NCBI RefSeq assembly: GCF_006874705.1
Contig: NZ_CP035382.1
Span: forward strand, 4,030,001 to 4,094,000
Length of the DNA stretch: 64,000 nt
Direction: 5' to 3'
DNA from: Leclercia adecarboxylata
GTDB taxonomy: Bacteria > Pseudomonadota > Gammaproteobacteria > Enterobacterales > Enterobacteriaceae
Below, piece by piece: positions 36,760 to 45,300 of this stretch (within the stretch, counting starts at the first letter, position 1; every line of letters begins with the position of its first letter). The notes under the pieces are model-generated. The model saw nothing but the letters and a program-made list of their open reading frames with translations, was not told where the DNA came from and made no database searches. The translations under genes were made by a program, and so were the position numbers.

Positions 36760-38754
36760 TCAGAACTCGATACGGGCGCCAAAGTTATAGCGGCGACCTT
36801 CCAGCATTGAAGACTGGTTGTAAGAGGTGCGGTAGATCGGGTTGGCATCGAACAGGTTATAGATGCCGGTCATCAGCGTCACGTTCTTGTTCAGATGATA
36901 ACGCGCGCCCAGGTCGACCAGGGCATAGGCTTCCGTTTCGCTGGATTTACCAATGTCCGGCGACGTGCTGCGCCAGCTGGCTTTGGTCCACAGCTCCAGG
37001 TCATTTACCGCGTTCCAGGTCAGGGAGACGTTGGCCATGCTTTCCGGGAAATCGCTCAGCGCATACCCTTTATACTCCCCGCTCTGCTGTTCGCTGTGGG
37101 TGTACGTATAGTTGGCGTTGGCTCTCAGGGAGGACGTGACCTGCCAGTCGCCGTTCAGCTCCAGACCGTAGATCTCCGCATCGCTGACGTTGGCGTACTG
37201 GAAGACGGTATCCGCGACATACCCGTTGTAGGTACACTTCTGCGTGTCCGACGCGGTACAAATGAGATGGTCGCTGATTTTGTCCTTAAATTTGGTGTAG
37301 AAGAGGGTTGCATCCAGCGCCAGCGCGTCCTGCTGCCAGTAGATGCCCAGCTCGGTGTTGACGCTCTCTTCCGGCTTCAGATCGTCATTACCGATGCCGA
37401 TTTCCGAATACGGATAAGCGCCGTACACGCTGGTGAAGCCTTGGTTATTCTGGCGCAGATCCGGCTTCTTATAGCCAGCAGAGACACCGCCCTTCAGCGC
37501 CCAGTTTTCATCGATGGTCCAGTTGCCGTAGAGCTTAGGCGTGACGTGGTAACCAAAATAGCTGTCATGATCCAGACGCGCCGAGGTGGTCAGGGTGAAG
37601 TCCGGCACGATCATCCAGGCGTCTTCGGCAAACACTGCCCAGCCGTCGCGCGTAATTTCGCTGACCGGCGTGACGCCCGGCGCTTCCTTATCCTTAATGC
37701 CGAACTCATCATCCAGCTCGTTGCGCGTAAAGTTCACCCCCAGGGTCAGCTTGTGATCGCCCAGGGTAAAGGTGTTGGCGCTGTTGGCTTCGTAGTTCTT
37801 CTGGGTAATAAACTGCGATGACATTCCCGGAACGCGGTACTCGGTTTTGGCTTTTTCGTAGCTGACGAAGTTCTTTACTTCCAGGATGTCGCCATACCAG
37901 GCATGTTGCGACAGCGATGCCGCATCGCGATCGAAGCCCCAGTACCACTGCTTGTCGTTATGGGTTTTCTCCTGGTTGCCTTTAGTGGCATTCAGATCCC
38001 AGAGCTGGGTATCGGTCGGCGACATGGAGATCGTCGCATCCAGATTCCCGGACTGATGCTTCACAAAACGCTCATCGTTGATGCTGTCATCGTCGCGGCG
38101 ATCGAGATAGTCCGCGGCCAGGCTCACCCCAAGCTTGCCCGGGATCACCGGTCCCATCACAAAGGCATTCGTCTGGTTGGTATTGCCGTACTCGCTCTTC
38201 TCCTGCAGGAAGTAGTTATCCTCCAGAACCCCGGTCCACTTCTCCAGGTTATAGGCCTTCTTAGTGATCACGTTGACCACGCCGCCGATGGAGTCAGAGC
38301 CATACAGGGAGGACATTGGCCCGCGGATCACCTCGATCCGCTCGATGGCGGCAAGCGGCGGCATAAAGGCCGCTTCGGTGCCGATATGGTGTCCATAAGG
38401 GCGGGATTCGCGGGTCGCCTGCTTGATGCCGTTTACCATGTACGAGGTATAGGTGGAGTCCATCCCGCGCATCTGCACATCGCCTGTTGCCAGGCTGCCG
38501 TGGCCGTTACCGACCAGCACGCCCGGCATCTCGCGCAGGGCTTCGGTAACGTTCTGATTCGAGCGGGTGTTCAGCTCTTTTTCATTCACCACGGAAATCG
38601 TCGCCGGTGCTTCACGGCGTTCCTGGCTAAAACCGGTCGCGGTCACTACCAGTTCATCTTCGTTTACGGCGGTATTTTCTGCGGCGAAAACGGCCACCGG
38701 CAGGTTAGCCAGGGCGAGCGAAACCGCCACGGCCATGCGTGTTTGCTTAATCAC
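36760..38754 (-). CDS. CirA-like TonB-dependent siderophore receptor
   Basis: Outer-membrane receptor of 664 residues. A signal peptide ends near 24, the TonB box 'ELVVTA' is at 34-39, the plug domain has 'VLVGNGHGSLATGDVQMRG' and 'IEVIRGPMSSLYGSDSIGGV', and the barrel ends 'GRRYNFGARIEF' with terminal Phe. It resembles CirA, which takes up catecholate compounds. The start is GTG with AAGGA 7 bases upstream, 10 bases after the YncE-like gene, so it is the second gene of a Fur-controlled operon. Confidence 0.9.
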   Translation of the reverse strand: MIKQTRMAVAVSLALANLPVAVFAAENTAVNEDELVVTATGFSQERREAPATISVVNEKELNTRSNQNVTEALREMPGVLVGNGHGSLATGDVQMRGMDSTYTSYMVNGIKQATRESRPYGHHIGTEAAFMPPLAAIERIEVIRGPMSSLYGSDSIGGVVNVITKKAYNLEKWTGVLEDNYFLQEKSEYGNTNQTNAFVMGPVIPGKLGVSLAADYLDRRDDDSINDERFVKHQSGNLDATISMSPTDTQLWDLNATKGNQEKTHNDKQWYWGFDRDAASLSQHAWYGDILEVKNFVSYEKAKTEYRVPGMSSQFITQKNYEANSANTFTLGDHKLTLGVNFTRNELDDEFGIKDKEAPGVTPVSEITRDGWAVFAEDAWMIVPDFTLTTSARLDHDSYFGYHVTPKLYGNWTIDENWALKGGVSAGYKKPDLRQNNQGFTSVYGAYPYSEIGIGNDDLKPEESVNTELGIYWQQDALALDATLFYTKFKDKISDHLICTASDTQKCTYNGYVADTVFQYANVSDAEIYGLELNGDWQVTSSLRANANYTYTHSEQQSGEYKGYALSDFPESMANVSLTWNAVNDLELWTKASWRSTSPDIGKSSETEAYALVDLGARYHLNKNVTLMTGIYNLFDANPIYRTSYNQSSMLEGRRYNFGARIEF

Positions 38755-38764
38755 AACGGGATCC

Positions 38765-39826
38765 TTAGAACTGGTTTAAATCAATCTTGAGCACGTAGTC
38801 AGCTGCACTGGCTTTCTCATCCTGCTTGACGCTGGCATAGAGCGTGCTGGCATCGGCAGAAAGCGCCAGGCTGTTTGGCATCGCCGCGGTTTTAATGGTG
38901 TGTTTCAGGCGATTGTTGGTCGCGTCGATCACGCTAATCTGGCGATCGTTGCGATGGGTGACATAAACTTCTTCACGCGCGGGGTTGTAGAGCACGCCGA
39001 CGGAATTAGGCGTCGGGACACGGTGCAGGAGTTTGCCGGAATCCAGCTGCACAACCAGCACATCTTTGGTGTTGGTATCCGCGATATAGCCCACCCCTTT
39101 CGCGGTGTTGAGCGCGATGTTCAGGAAGTAATGTTCCGGGTCGGCAGGATCGACCTTCACGCGGGTGAGCAGCTGCGAGGTTTTACCCTCCAGGGTGATC
39201 AGCTCCCCGGAGCCGGAGACGACGTAAACCTTGTCGCCAGCCTCATCCACGGCAAAACCGACGGGCTCCAGTTTTTCGAGGGTCTGGGCAAGAGCCTGCT
39301 TCTGCGTATCGACTACCCACAGCAGGCCTTTACCCTTACGACCAATTCCGGAGACATACAGGCGCTGATGTTTTTTATCCAGCACCACTTCGCGGACGTG
39401 GGCTTTTTTATTCGGATCTGAATCATCGCTCAGCTGGATCGTTTTGATGATTTTATTGTTACGCGTGTCGAGCAGTGTGACCGACCCTTCCAGGGCATTA
39501 CCCAGATAGAGAATGTGCTGCTCCTGATCCAGCGCGACGGCAAAGGTGCGGCGTTCGGTAGGGATCTGGTGCTCAATTTTCAGCGTGGGGGCGGCCAGCT
39601 GGAAGACCAGCCCGGCGGTTTTATCTTTATCAAAAGAGGGCGCAGAGGCTGCATAGAGCGCGTTCTGGTCTTTATCATAGGCCAGCTCATACACGCCATG
39701 TCCCAGCGGTTGAACGAGGAAATCCTTCTCGGTAAATTCTTTAGCGAAGAGCGAGCCAGAGTGCATAGCCAGTGAAATAGCGAGGGCACACAGCGTTTTG
39801 TTCTTTACAGCAGAGGCGTTGTTCAT
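38765..39826 (-). CDS. YncE-like periplasmic beta-propeller protein
   Basis: Exported seven-bladed beta-propeller of 353 residues with a signal peptide ending near 'SLFA'. Repeated blades such as 'VDEAGDKVYVVSGSGEL' and 'NPAREEVYVTHRNDRQISVID' are YncE-like. E. coli YncE is iron-regulated, binds DNA and lies next to the TonB receptor gene yncD; here the partner is CirA-like. A Fur box sits upstream. It may assist uptake or processing of the receptor's ligand. Confidence 0.85.
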   Translation of the reverse strand: MNNASAVKNKTLCALAISLAMHSGSLFAKEFTEKDFLVQPLGHGVYELAYDKDQNALYAASAPSFDKDKTAGLVFQLAAPTLKIEHQIPTERRTFAVALDQEQHILYLGNALEGSVTLLDTRNNKIIKTIQLSDDSDPNKKAHVREVVLDKKHQRLYVSGIGRKGKGLLWVVDTQKQALAQTLEKLEPVGFAVDEAGDKVYVVSGSGELITLEGKTSQLLTRVKVDPADPEHYFLNIALNTAKGVGYIADTNTKDVLVVQLDSGKLLHRVPTPNSVGVLYNPAREEVYVTHRNDRQISVIDATNNRLKHTIKTAAMPNSLALSADASTLYASVKQDEKASAADYVLKIDLNQF

Positions 39827-39863
39827 GTCATTTTTCTTTACAGTTGCTTACGTAAAGAAAAAT

Positions 39864-39882
39864 GATAATGAAAATAAATATC
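39864..39882 (-). promoter_or_regulatory. Fur box of the yncE-like/cirA-like operon
   Basis: GATAATGAAAATAAATATC matches the 19-base Fur consensus at 16 of 19 positions, 38 bases upstream of the YncE-like start codon. Iron repression of both genes follows from this. Confidence 0.85.
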
Positions 39883-39953
39883 ATTTACAAATGCAAATAT
39901 ATCTCAATTACCTACCATTTTTAGTACCCAAAGCAGGCGCCCGGCATGCTGTA

Positions 39954-41273
39954 TTACGGGGTTAACTCATTGAATCGCCCTATCCGCGCCGCCTGGCGGG
40001 CTAAACCGCGAAAAATAGCCTCGCTCACCGGCAGCGGAAAATCCGTCGGCAGTTCTGCCCTGACGGTGGCGATAACGTCGTCGGTAACCGCGGCCATCTC
40101 CGTCATCAAACGGCGGGCAGCCTCCTGCGAAAATCCCGCAAAGGCGGCGGTGCTGATAAAGTGACGCGGCTGGATCATCGCGAAATGGTACTGCCGGTTT
40201 TTTCCCTGTAGCGCCATCGCCATCTTCGCCTTTTTGATGGGGATCCCCCCGGCGTCGAACAGCGGAAACGCGGAAATCACGTCATACAGCGGGGCCATGC
40301 GAAACGAGGAGTCGGCCTCAATAAACAGGCTAAAATTTTTACCGTGGCCATCGATGGCGGCCAGCATCCAGAAAAGGATCTGCGCCTTAAAGAACATCTC
40401 GCGATCCTGCCCCGCCAGGCGAGAGCCAAGCAGCAGCTTCATGGCGTCTGCAATCCCGGGGCCACCGTGAGACTCATATTTCAGCGCTGGCGACACGCCC
40501 AGCGCCTGGCAAAAGTCCTCCTGCGGCAAGCGCATCAGCCAGCCGCTGCGGGCCCATCGACGATCAAAACGCTCGATAATCAGCACCTTTTTCCGGCCAA
40601 ACTGCGCCATGTCGGCATGCGCCACCGGGAAACCAAAGGCTTTGGCGATACGCAAACAGAGCCATTCGTTTTCGCAGCTTTCGCTCAGGTCGATGTTATT
40701 CTGCTCTATTCTGCCGATCGGCAGCTTGAAGATATGGCTGGTTGGGGTGCTGCCCTGGGGCCGTTGCCAGCGATCCTGATACCACAGCAGCGCCGTTTTC
40801 TCCTGCGCCCCGGCCAGCGAAATGCGAAAATCGGCGCCCTCCTCTGTCATCCCCAGCGGCGCCATCTGGTAGCCCTCGAGCAGCGCGGCAATCTGATCGT
40901 CATCCAGCGGTTCGGCCACGATATCCGTTACCGGGGGGATCTCCTGCCCCGGCGGATAGAGCTGAATGGCGCCGACGCAGTCACGCCCAACGCTAGCGAG
41001 CAGATCGAAAGGATGCGTGGTTTCCACCTGAAAACGGGCCTGCATGCGGGCAATAATCGCCTCGGAGTCAGGCAGCAGATTGCTGAAGAAATTGAAGACC
41101 GGCGCGCCGCTAATCCTGCCGTGTTGCAGCGGCAGAGAGAGCGAGATCGCTCGCGAACCCGGCTCTGCCAGCCACGCTGGGGCATACTGAAAGGACATCG
41201 CCCCGCTGCCATCACGATGCAGCGTGCCTATCACATCGCCATTCATCGCGACAGTCAGACGTTTTGCGCGCAT
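39954..41273 (-). CDS. hipA: HipA toxin kinase
   Basis: HipA serine/threonine kinase of 439 residues, close to E. coli HipA, which phosphorylates glutamyl-tRNA synthetase and induces persistence. Ser152 in 'ISLAGAQEKTALL' corresponds to the autophosphorylated Ser150. Asp308 in 'AAIDGHGKNFSLF' is the catalytic Asp (309 in E. coli), and 'MAPLYDVISAFP' holds the metal-binding Asp. All key residues are intact. It follows hipB by 3 bases, with GGAG inside the end of hipB as ribosome site. Confidence 0.93.
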   Translation of the reverse strand: MRAKRLTVAMNGDVIGTLHRDGSGAMSFQYAPAWLAEPGSRAISLSLPLQHGRISGAPVFNFFSNLLPDSEAIIARMQARFQVETTHPFDLLASVGRDCVGAIQLYPPGQEIPPVTDIVAEPLDDDQIAALLEGYQMAPLGMTEEGADFRISLAGAQEKTALLWYQDRWQRPQGSTPTSHIFKLPIGRIEQNNIDLSESCENEWLCLRIAKAFGFPVAHADMAQFGRKKVLIIERFDRRWARSGWLMRLPQEDFCQALGVSPALKYESHGGPGIADAMKLLLGSRLAGQDREMFFKAQILFWMLAAIDGHGKNFSLFIEADSSFRMAPLYDVISAFPLFDAGGIPIKKAKMAMALQGKNRQYHFAMIQPRHFISTAAFAGFSQEAARRLMTEMAAVTDDVIATVRAELPTDFPLPVSEAIFRGLARQAARIGRFNELTP

Positions 41274-41276
41274 CGC

Positions 41277-41528
41277 TTACCACTCCTTCGTCCAGGCGTT
41301 ATTGTCCGGCAGCGTGGCGCCGCGTTTTACCACGTGCAGTTCCAGGTCCAGCGCCGCGAGGATTTTGAACAAGGTGTCCAGCTTGGTGGAGCCCGGTTTG
41401 TTCTCGAAATCCGATACGGTGGTTTGTTTAATACCTACCTGTTCAGCCGTCGCCGTTTGGGTTAACTTATTGACCTTACGCTGATCCCGGACGGCCTGCG
41501 CCAGTGCGTCTGCCGATGTCACCTTCAT
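41277..41528 (-). CDS. hipB: HipB antitoxin and autorepressor
   Basis: Xre-type antitoxin of 83 residues. The helix-turn-helix is 'QTATAEQVGIKQTTVSDFEN' (about 26-45), and the C-terminus ends in Trp as in E. coli HipB, where the tail binds HipA. It represses its own operon through four TATCC-N8-GGATA-type sites directly upstream. GGGGGAT before the ATG serves as ribosome site and overlaps the first operator. Confidence 0.93.
   Translation of the reverse strand: MKVTSADALAQAVRDQRKVNKLTQTATAEQVGIKQTTVSDFENKPGSTKLDTLFKILAALDLELHVVKRGATLPDNNAWTKEW
41439..41472. repeat. hipB segment duplicated downstream (copy 1)
   Basis: This stretch inside hipB is repeated at 46151-46184, in the same orientation, with 21 identical bases followed by 10 of 13 matches. 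The second copy lies outside any gene and looks like a hipB remnant. Confidence 0.85.
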
Positions 41529-41531
41529 GAT

Positions 41532-41630
41532 TATCCCCCATAGCGGATATTTTGAGAAAACCCCCTGCAGGGGATAAAATGAGAATAACCCCTCCAGGGG
41601 ATAAGTGCAAATTATCCCCTGAAAAGGATA
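41532..41630. promoter_or_regulatory. Four HipB operators at 27-bp intervals
   Basis: Sites start at 41532 (TATCC-N8-GGATA), 41559 (AACCC-N8-GGATA), 41586 (TAACC-N8-GGATA) and 41613 (TATCC-N8-GGATA). The outer two are perfect HipB consensus and the inner two keep one good half. The spacing is exactly 27 bp each time. The hipBA promoter must lie within this array. Confidence 0.92.
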
Positions 41631-41639
41631 AAAACGTTC

Positions 41640-42187
41640 AAACCACCCCTTTCGAACTGCAAGGCCTTGTTACTGAGCACGATGCTGAGGTATAGGGTTA
41701 AAGAAGGCTATTGTATGTTGTAACTACATATAATATGTATTATCCGGAGTTATTTATTCATTATTAAATGTGCCGTGATTTATATTTACTCCGCGGGAGA
41801 TCGTCAAATAAGAAATCTATTAAATATAGGGCGCGTACCGGTTCGTTAATTACAGCCAGAAAACCTGCATATGCAAAAAACTAACGTAGCGGCCCCGGGG
41901 ACTTTATGCAGCCTATAAAAAATAATTTCGCTTAACCGAAGCGTTAACTGTAAAAAAAGCACTCCTGTCTCACGATGATTTTAATCATCTTTTCTAATAA
42001 CGAAGCAGAGCGTCGATGAAAAGACCCTGCTCCTCATCAGTGTTCCCGTCTATCATTTAAAGATAAGACAGCGGTAAAGCTGGTTCGCGCTTATTTCTGC
42101 AAGGGATGTTGAAACAAACCTGGTACTTCCGGGTGGTTTATTTTTGACTCTGTTCTGCCTTTAATAAAATACGTGGAGGGGATAAGC
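41640..42187. other. Long leader region before the glycan gene
   Basis: Roughly 550 bases without a gene. It contains a promoter-like element at 41677-41734 (repeated before the LuxR gene) and a weak hairpin at 41974-41989 followed by TTTTC. From there to the small ORF at 42188 I see no further clear signals. If the promoter fires, either a long leader or a short non-coding transcript of about 250 bases would result. Confidence 0.45.
41677..41734 (+). promoter_or_regulatory. Promoter-like element, copy 1
   Basis: The core TATTGTATGTTGTAACTAC (41709-41727) is identical to 46271-46289, and in both places a -10-like hexamer starts 2 bases later (TATAAT here, GATAAT there). About 43 of 59 positions agree over the whole element, starting at GCACGATG. 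No good -35 is present, suggesting activator dependence, possibly on the LuxR-type protein. Confidence 0.6.
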
Positions 42188-42250
42188 ATGCATGATTGTG
42201 ACGTAAATATGAGTGAGGACCTGATTATTCTGCCGTATTGTGATCCGTAA
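42188..42250 (+). CDS. 20-codon ORF with strong ribosome site
   Basis: ATG at 42188, TAA at 42248-42250, with GGAGGGG 6 bases upstream, one of the best Shine-Dalgarno sequences in the window. The peptide starts 'MHDCDVNMSEDL', ends 'ILPYCDP', and has two cysteines and five acidic residues. It lies 83 bases before the three-domain glycan gene on the same strand. It could be a regulatory leader peptide or a small functional peptide. I do not recognise it, and translation is inferred only from the ribosome site. Confidence 0.45.
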   Translation: MHDCDVNMSEDLIILPYCDP

Positions 42251-42333
42251 AAAGGGATTATTTATTTCCCCATTTTAATACCATGCCGGTTTGTTTTTTT
42301 TATTGATAAACACTATCCATCGGGAGCAGTGAG

Positions 42334-45300
42334 ATGCCTATTTTTAGTTCATTCTGGCAGGCGGGGTTTGAAGGTGCAGATTTTGTTACGCGGCAAGGGC
42401 ATGCCCTTTCAATGGATCACGAAACGGGTCATGACAGCAGACATTACGATGATTACAGGGCACTCCGCCCTTTTCACATCGCCACGGTGAGGGAGAGCGT
42501 CGGCTGGCGACTTACCGATACATCAGAGGGTTACGACTTTACCGCCGTCGCGGCCAAAATGGCATCGGCAAAGGAGAACGGTATCCAGATCTGCTGGACG
42601 ATTTGCCATTACGGCTGGCCAGACGATGTCGATTTTTTCTCTGAGGCATTTGTGACGCGTTTCGCCCGGCTGTGCGGCGCGCTGGCCGCCTTTTTGCGCC
42701 CCTGGTATCAGAAGCCGCCGGTCTACTCCCCGGTCAACGAGATCTCCTTTACCGCCTGGGGGATTGCCGTGGGCCTGTTTCCCGCCGCCCTTGCGGAAGA
42801 GATGGAAAGCATGCAGATCAAGCGGCAGCTGGTTCGCGCCACGATAGCCGCCTGCGACGCCATCTGGGCTGCCGATCCCCGGGCCAGAATTCTGCATTGT
42901 GACCCTCTGATTCATCTGATTTCTCCCGACGACGACCCCACGACCGAACAGGAAACCGAGGCGTTGCGCACGGCGCAGTACCAGGCGTGGGACATGCTAG
43001 CGGGACGGCATGAGCCCGAGCTCGGCGGTAACCCACGCTACCTGGATCTGATCGGGGCCAATTACTACCACGACAACCAGTGGATGATGGGAAACAACCA
43101 GCGCCTCGCCTGGCATCTTGGCGACCGGCGACGACGACGATTACACGAAATGTTGCAGGAACTCTATGAACGCTATCACCGCCCTATTCTGCTTGCCGAA
43201 ACAAGCCATGTCGGCAGTGGGCGTGGAGCCTGGATTAACGATGTCGCCTCTGAGGTTGCTCAGGCACAGCTGGCGGGCGTTGAGCTCTCAGGGATCTGCC
43301 TTTACCCCATTATTGACCGCCCCGACTGGGAAAACTGTGCTGTCTGGCATCACTGCGGTTTGTGGGACATTACGCCCGATAAAGAGCGACATCTTAATAC
43401 CCTTTACGCACGCGCGCTTGAGCAAACCCAGCTCCGGCTGAAACGTTTTCAACAGCCATCAGGCGCCTTTACCTGCACCGGCACAGAGGTATCAGATATG
43501 AAAAAAATATATGTTTTTAGTCACCTGCGCTGGGACTTTGTCTTTCAGCGTCCACAGCATCTGATGACACGCCTTGCCCAGCACTATCACATTGTCTTTA
43601 TTGAGGAGCCGCTCTATTCAGCGGAGAAACCGGAGCTGAAGCTCTCCCGGCCCGCCCCAAACGTCACCGTGGTTCAGCCGCATACCCCGTCAACGGCGGC
43701 CGGGTTCCACGACGAGCAAATTGCCTTTCTGGAAACGCTCCTGACGGAGCTACGGGAGCCGGACGAAACCCCGGTGGTCTGGTTCTATACGCCGATGGCG
43801 CTTCCGCTGTTGAAGATCTTTACTCCGGCGATCGTGGTCTATGACTGCATGGATGAACTTGCCGCCTTTGAGAAAGCCCCTCGCCAGCTGTTGCAACGTG
43901 AGTCAGCTCTGCTGAGCCGGGCGGATATTGTCTTTACCGGTGGCCCCAGCCTGTATGAAGCGAGGAAAGGCCGTCACCCGAATATTCACTGTTTTGCCAG
44001 CAGCGTCGATGCGGTGCATTTCGAACAGGCGCTGGATCGGGCGAATCATCACCCGCTGCAGGACGAGATCCCCCATCCACGGCTCGGGTATTACGGCGTT
44101 ATTGATGAACGTATGGATTTATCTTTGATTGCGGCTCTCGCGGATTCACATCCGGAGTGGCAGATCGTGATGGTCGGCCCGGTGGTGAAGATCGATCCCG
44201 CTACCCTGCCCAGACGCAGCAACATTCATTATCCCGGCATGCAGCCTTATCAGGCCCTGCCACAGTTCCTTGCCGGCTGGGATGTGTGCCTGATGCCGTT
44301 CGCGCTGAATGAATCTACGCGGTTCATTAGCCCGACAAAAGTGCTCGAGTACATGGCCGCGCAGCTGCCGGTGGTCAGTACCGCCATTGCCGATGTTGAA
44401 AAACCCTATAGCCACGTTGTGGCTGTTGCCCACGACCAGGCAGCCTTTATTGCCGCCTGCGAACAGGCGCTGGCGCTGCCGGAAGAGACCCGAAAAGCGC
44501 AGCAGCAGACGATGCAGCGTATTGTCGCCAGCACCTCCTGGGATAAAACCGTGCAGAGCATGCACGCGTTGATTGAGAACGCATTTTTACGCTATCTGGA
44601 TGCCTCGGCTGCGACGGTCAACGCAGCGGATAGCAGCTCCGACGAATCCGCTTCCGAGCCGGTTTTACGGCTGATCCCACAGAAGGCGGCCCGCACAGAA
44701 GCACAGAAATGTTTAATCCTCGGGGCCGGGCCAACCGGGCTGAGCGCGGCCTATCACTATGGCGAAGGGGCAACGTTGCTTGAGCGCAATGCCACGGTCG
44801 GCGGGCTCTGTCGCTCCATTCAGGACAAAGGTTTTACCTTCGATTATGCGGGCCACATTATGTTTTCCGCTGACGAAGAGGTGCTGGCGCTGTACAAAAC
44901 GTTACTGGGGGACAATATCCACTGGCAGATCCGTGAAGCCTGGGTCTATACCGACGGCGTTTATACCCGCTACCCCTTCCAGGGATCCCTTTACGGGTTG
45001 CCCGCCACGGTGGTTAAAGAGTGCATTCTGGGTGCCATCGAGGCGCGATACGGAACGGGTTCGGGTGTGCAAAGCATGACGACCTGCAGCGAGAAAAGCG
45101 GCCAGGGAAAACAGCACCACGACTGCTGCGCCGATGGCGCGGTGCCGGACTACATCAGCGCCGATCCAGCGGAGAAAACGCCACGAAAAGGCAGCTTTGA
45201 AGCCTTTATCTATGAGACATGGGGCAAGGGGATCGCCCGGCATTTTGCTATTCCCTATAATAAAAAGCTATGGACGGTGCCGCTGTCGGAAATGGAGACA

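Noticed and set aside
40344..41465. 373-codon plus-strand frame opposite hipA and hipB
   Set aside because: It crosses two conserved genes on the other strand and has no ribosome site; a coding shadow.
41532..41630. Short CRISPR-like array suggested by the regular 27-bp spacing
   Set aside because: The repeats are HipB operators (TATCC-N8-GGATA type) directly in front of hipB, with no cas genes and no spacer-like variable units.
42188..42250. Precursor of a radical-SAM-modified peptide (RiPP)
   Set aside because: No radical SAM, cyclase or peptidase gene lies nearby; only a small ORF with a strong ribosome site can be supported.
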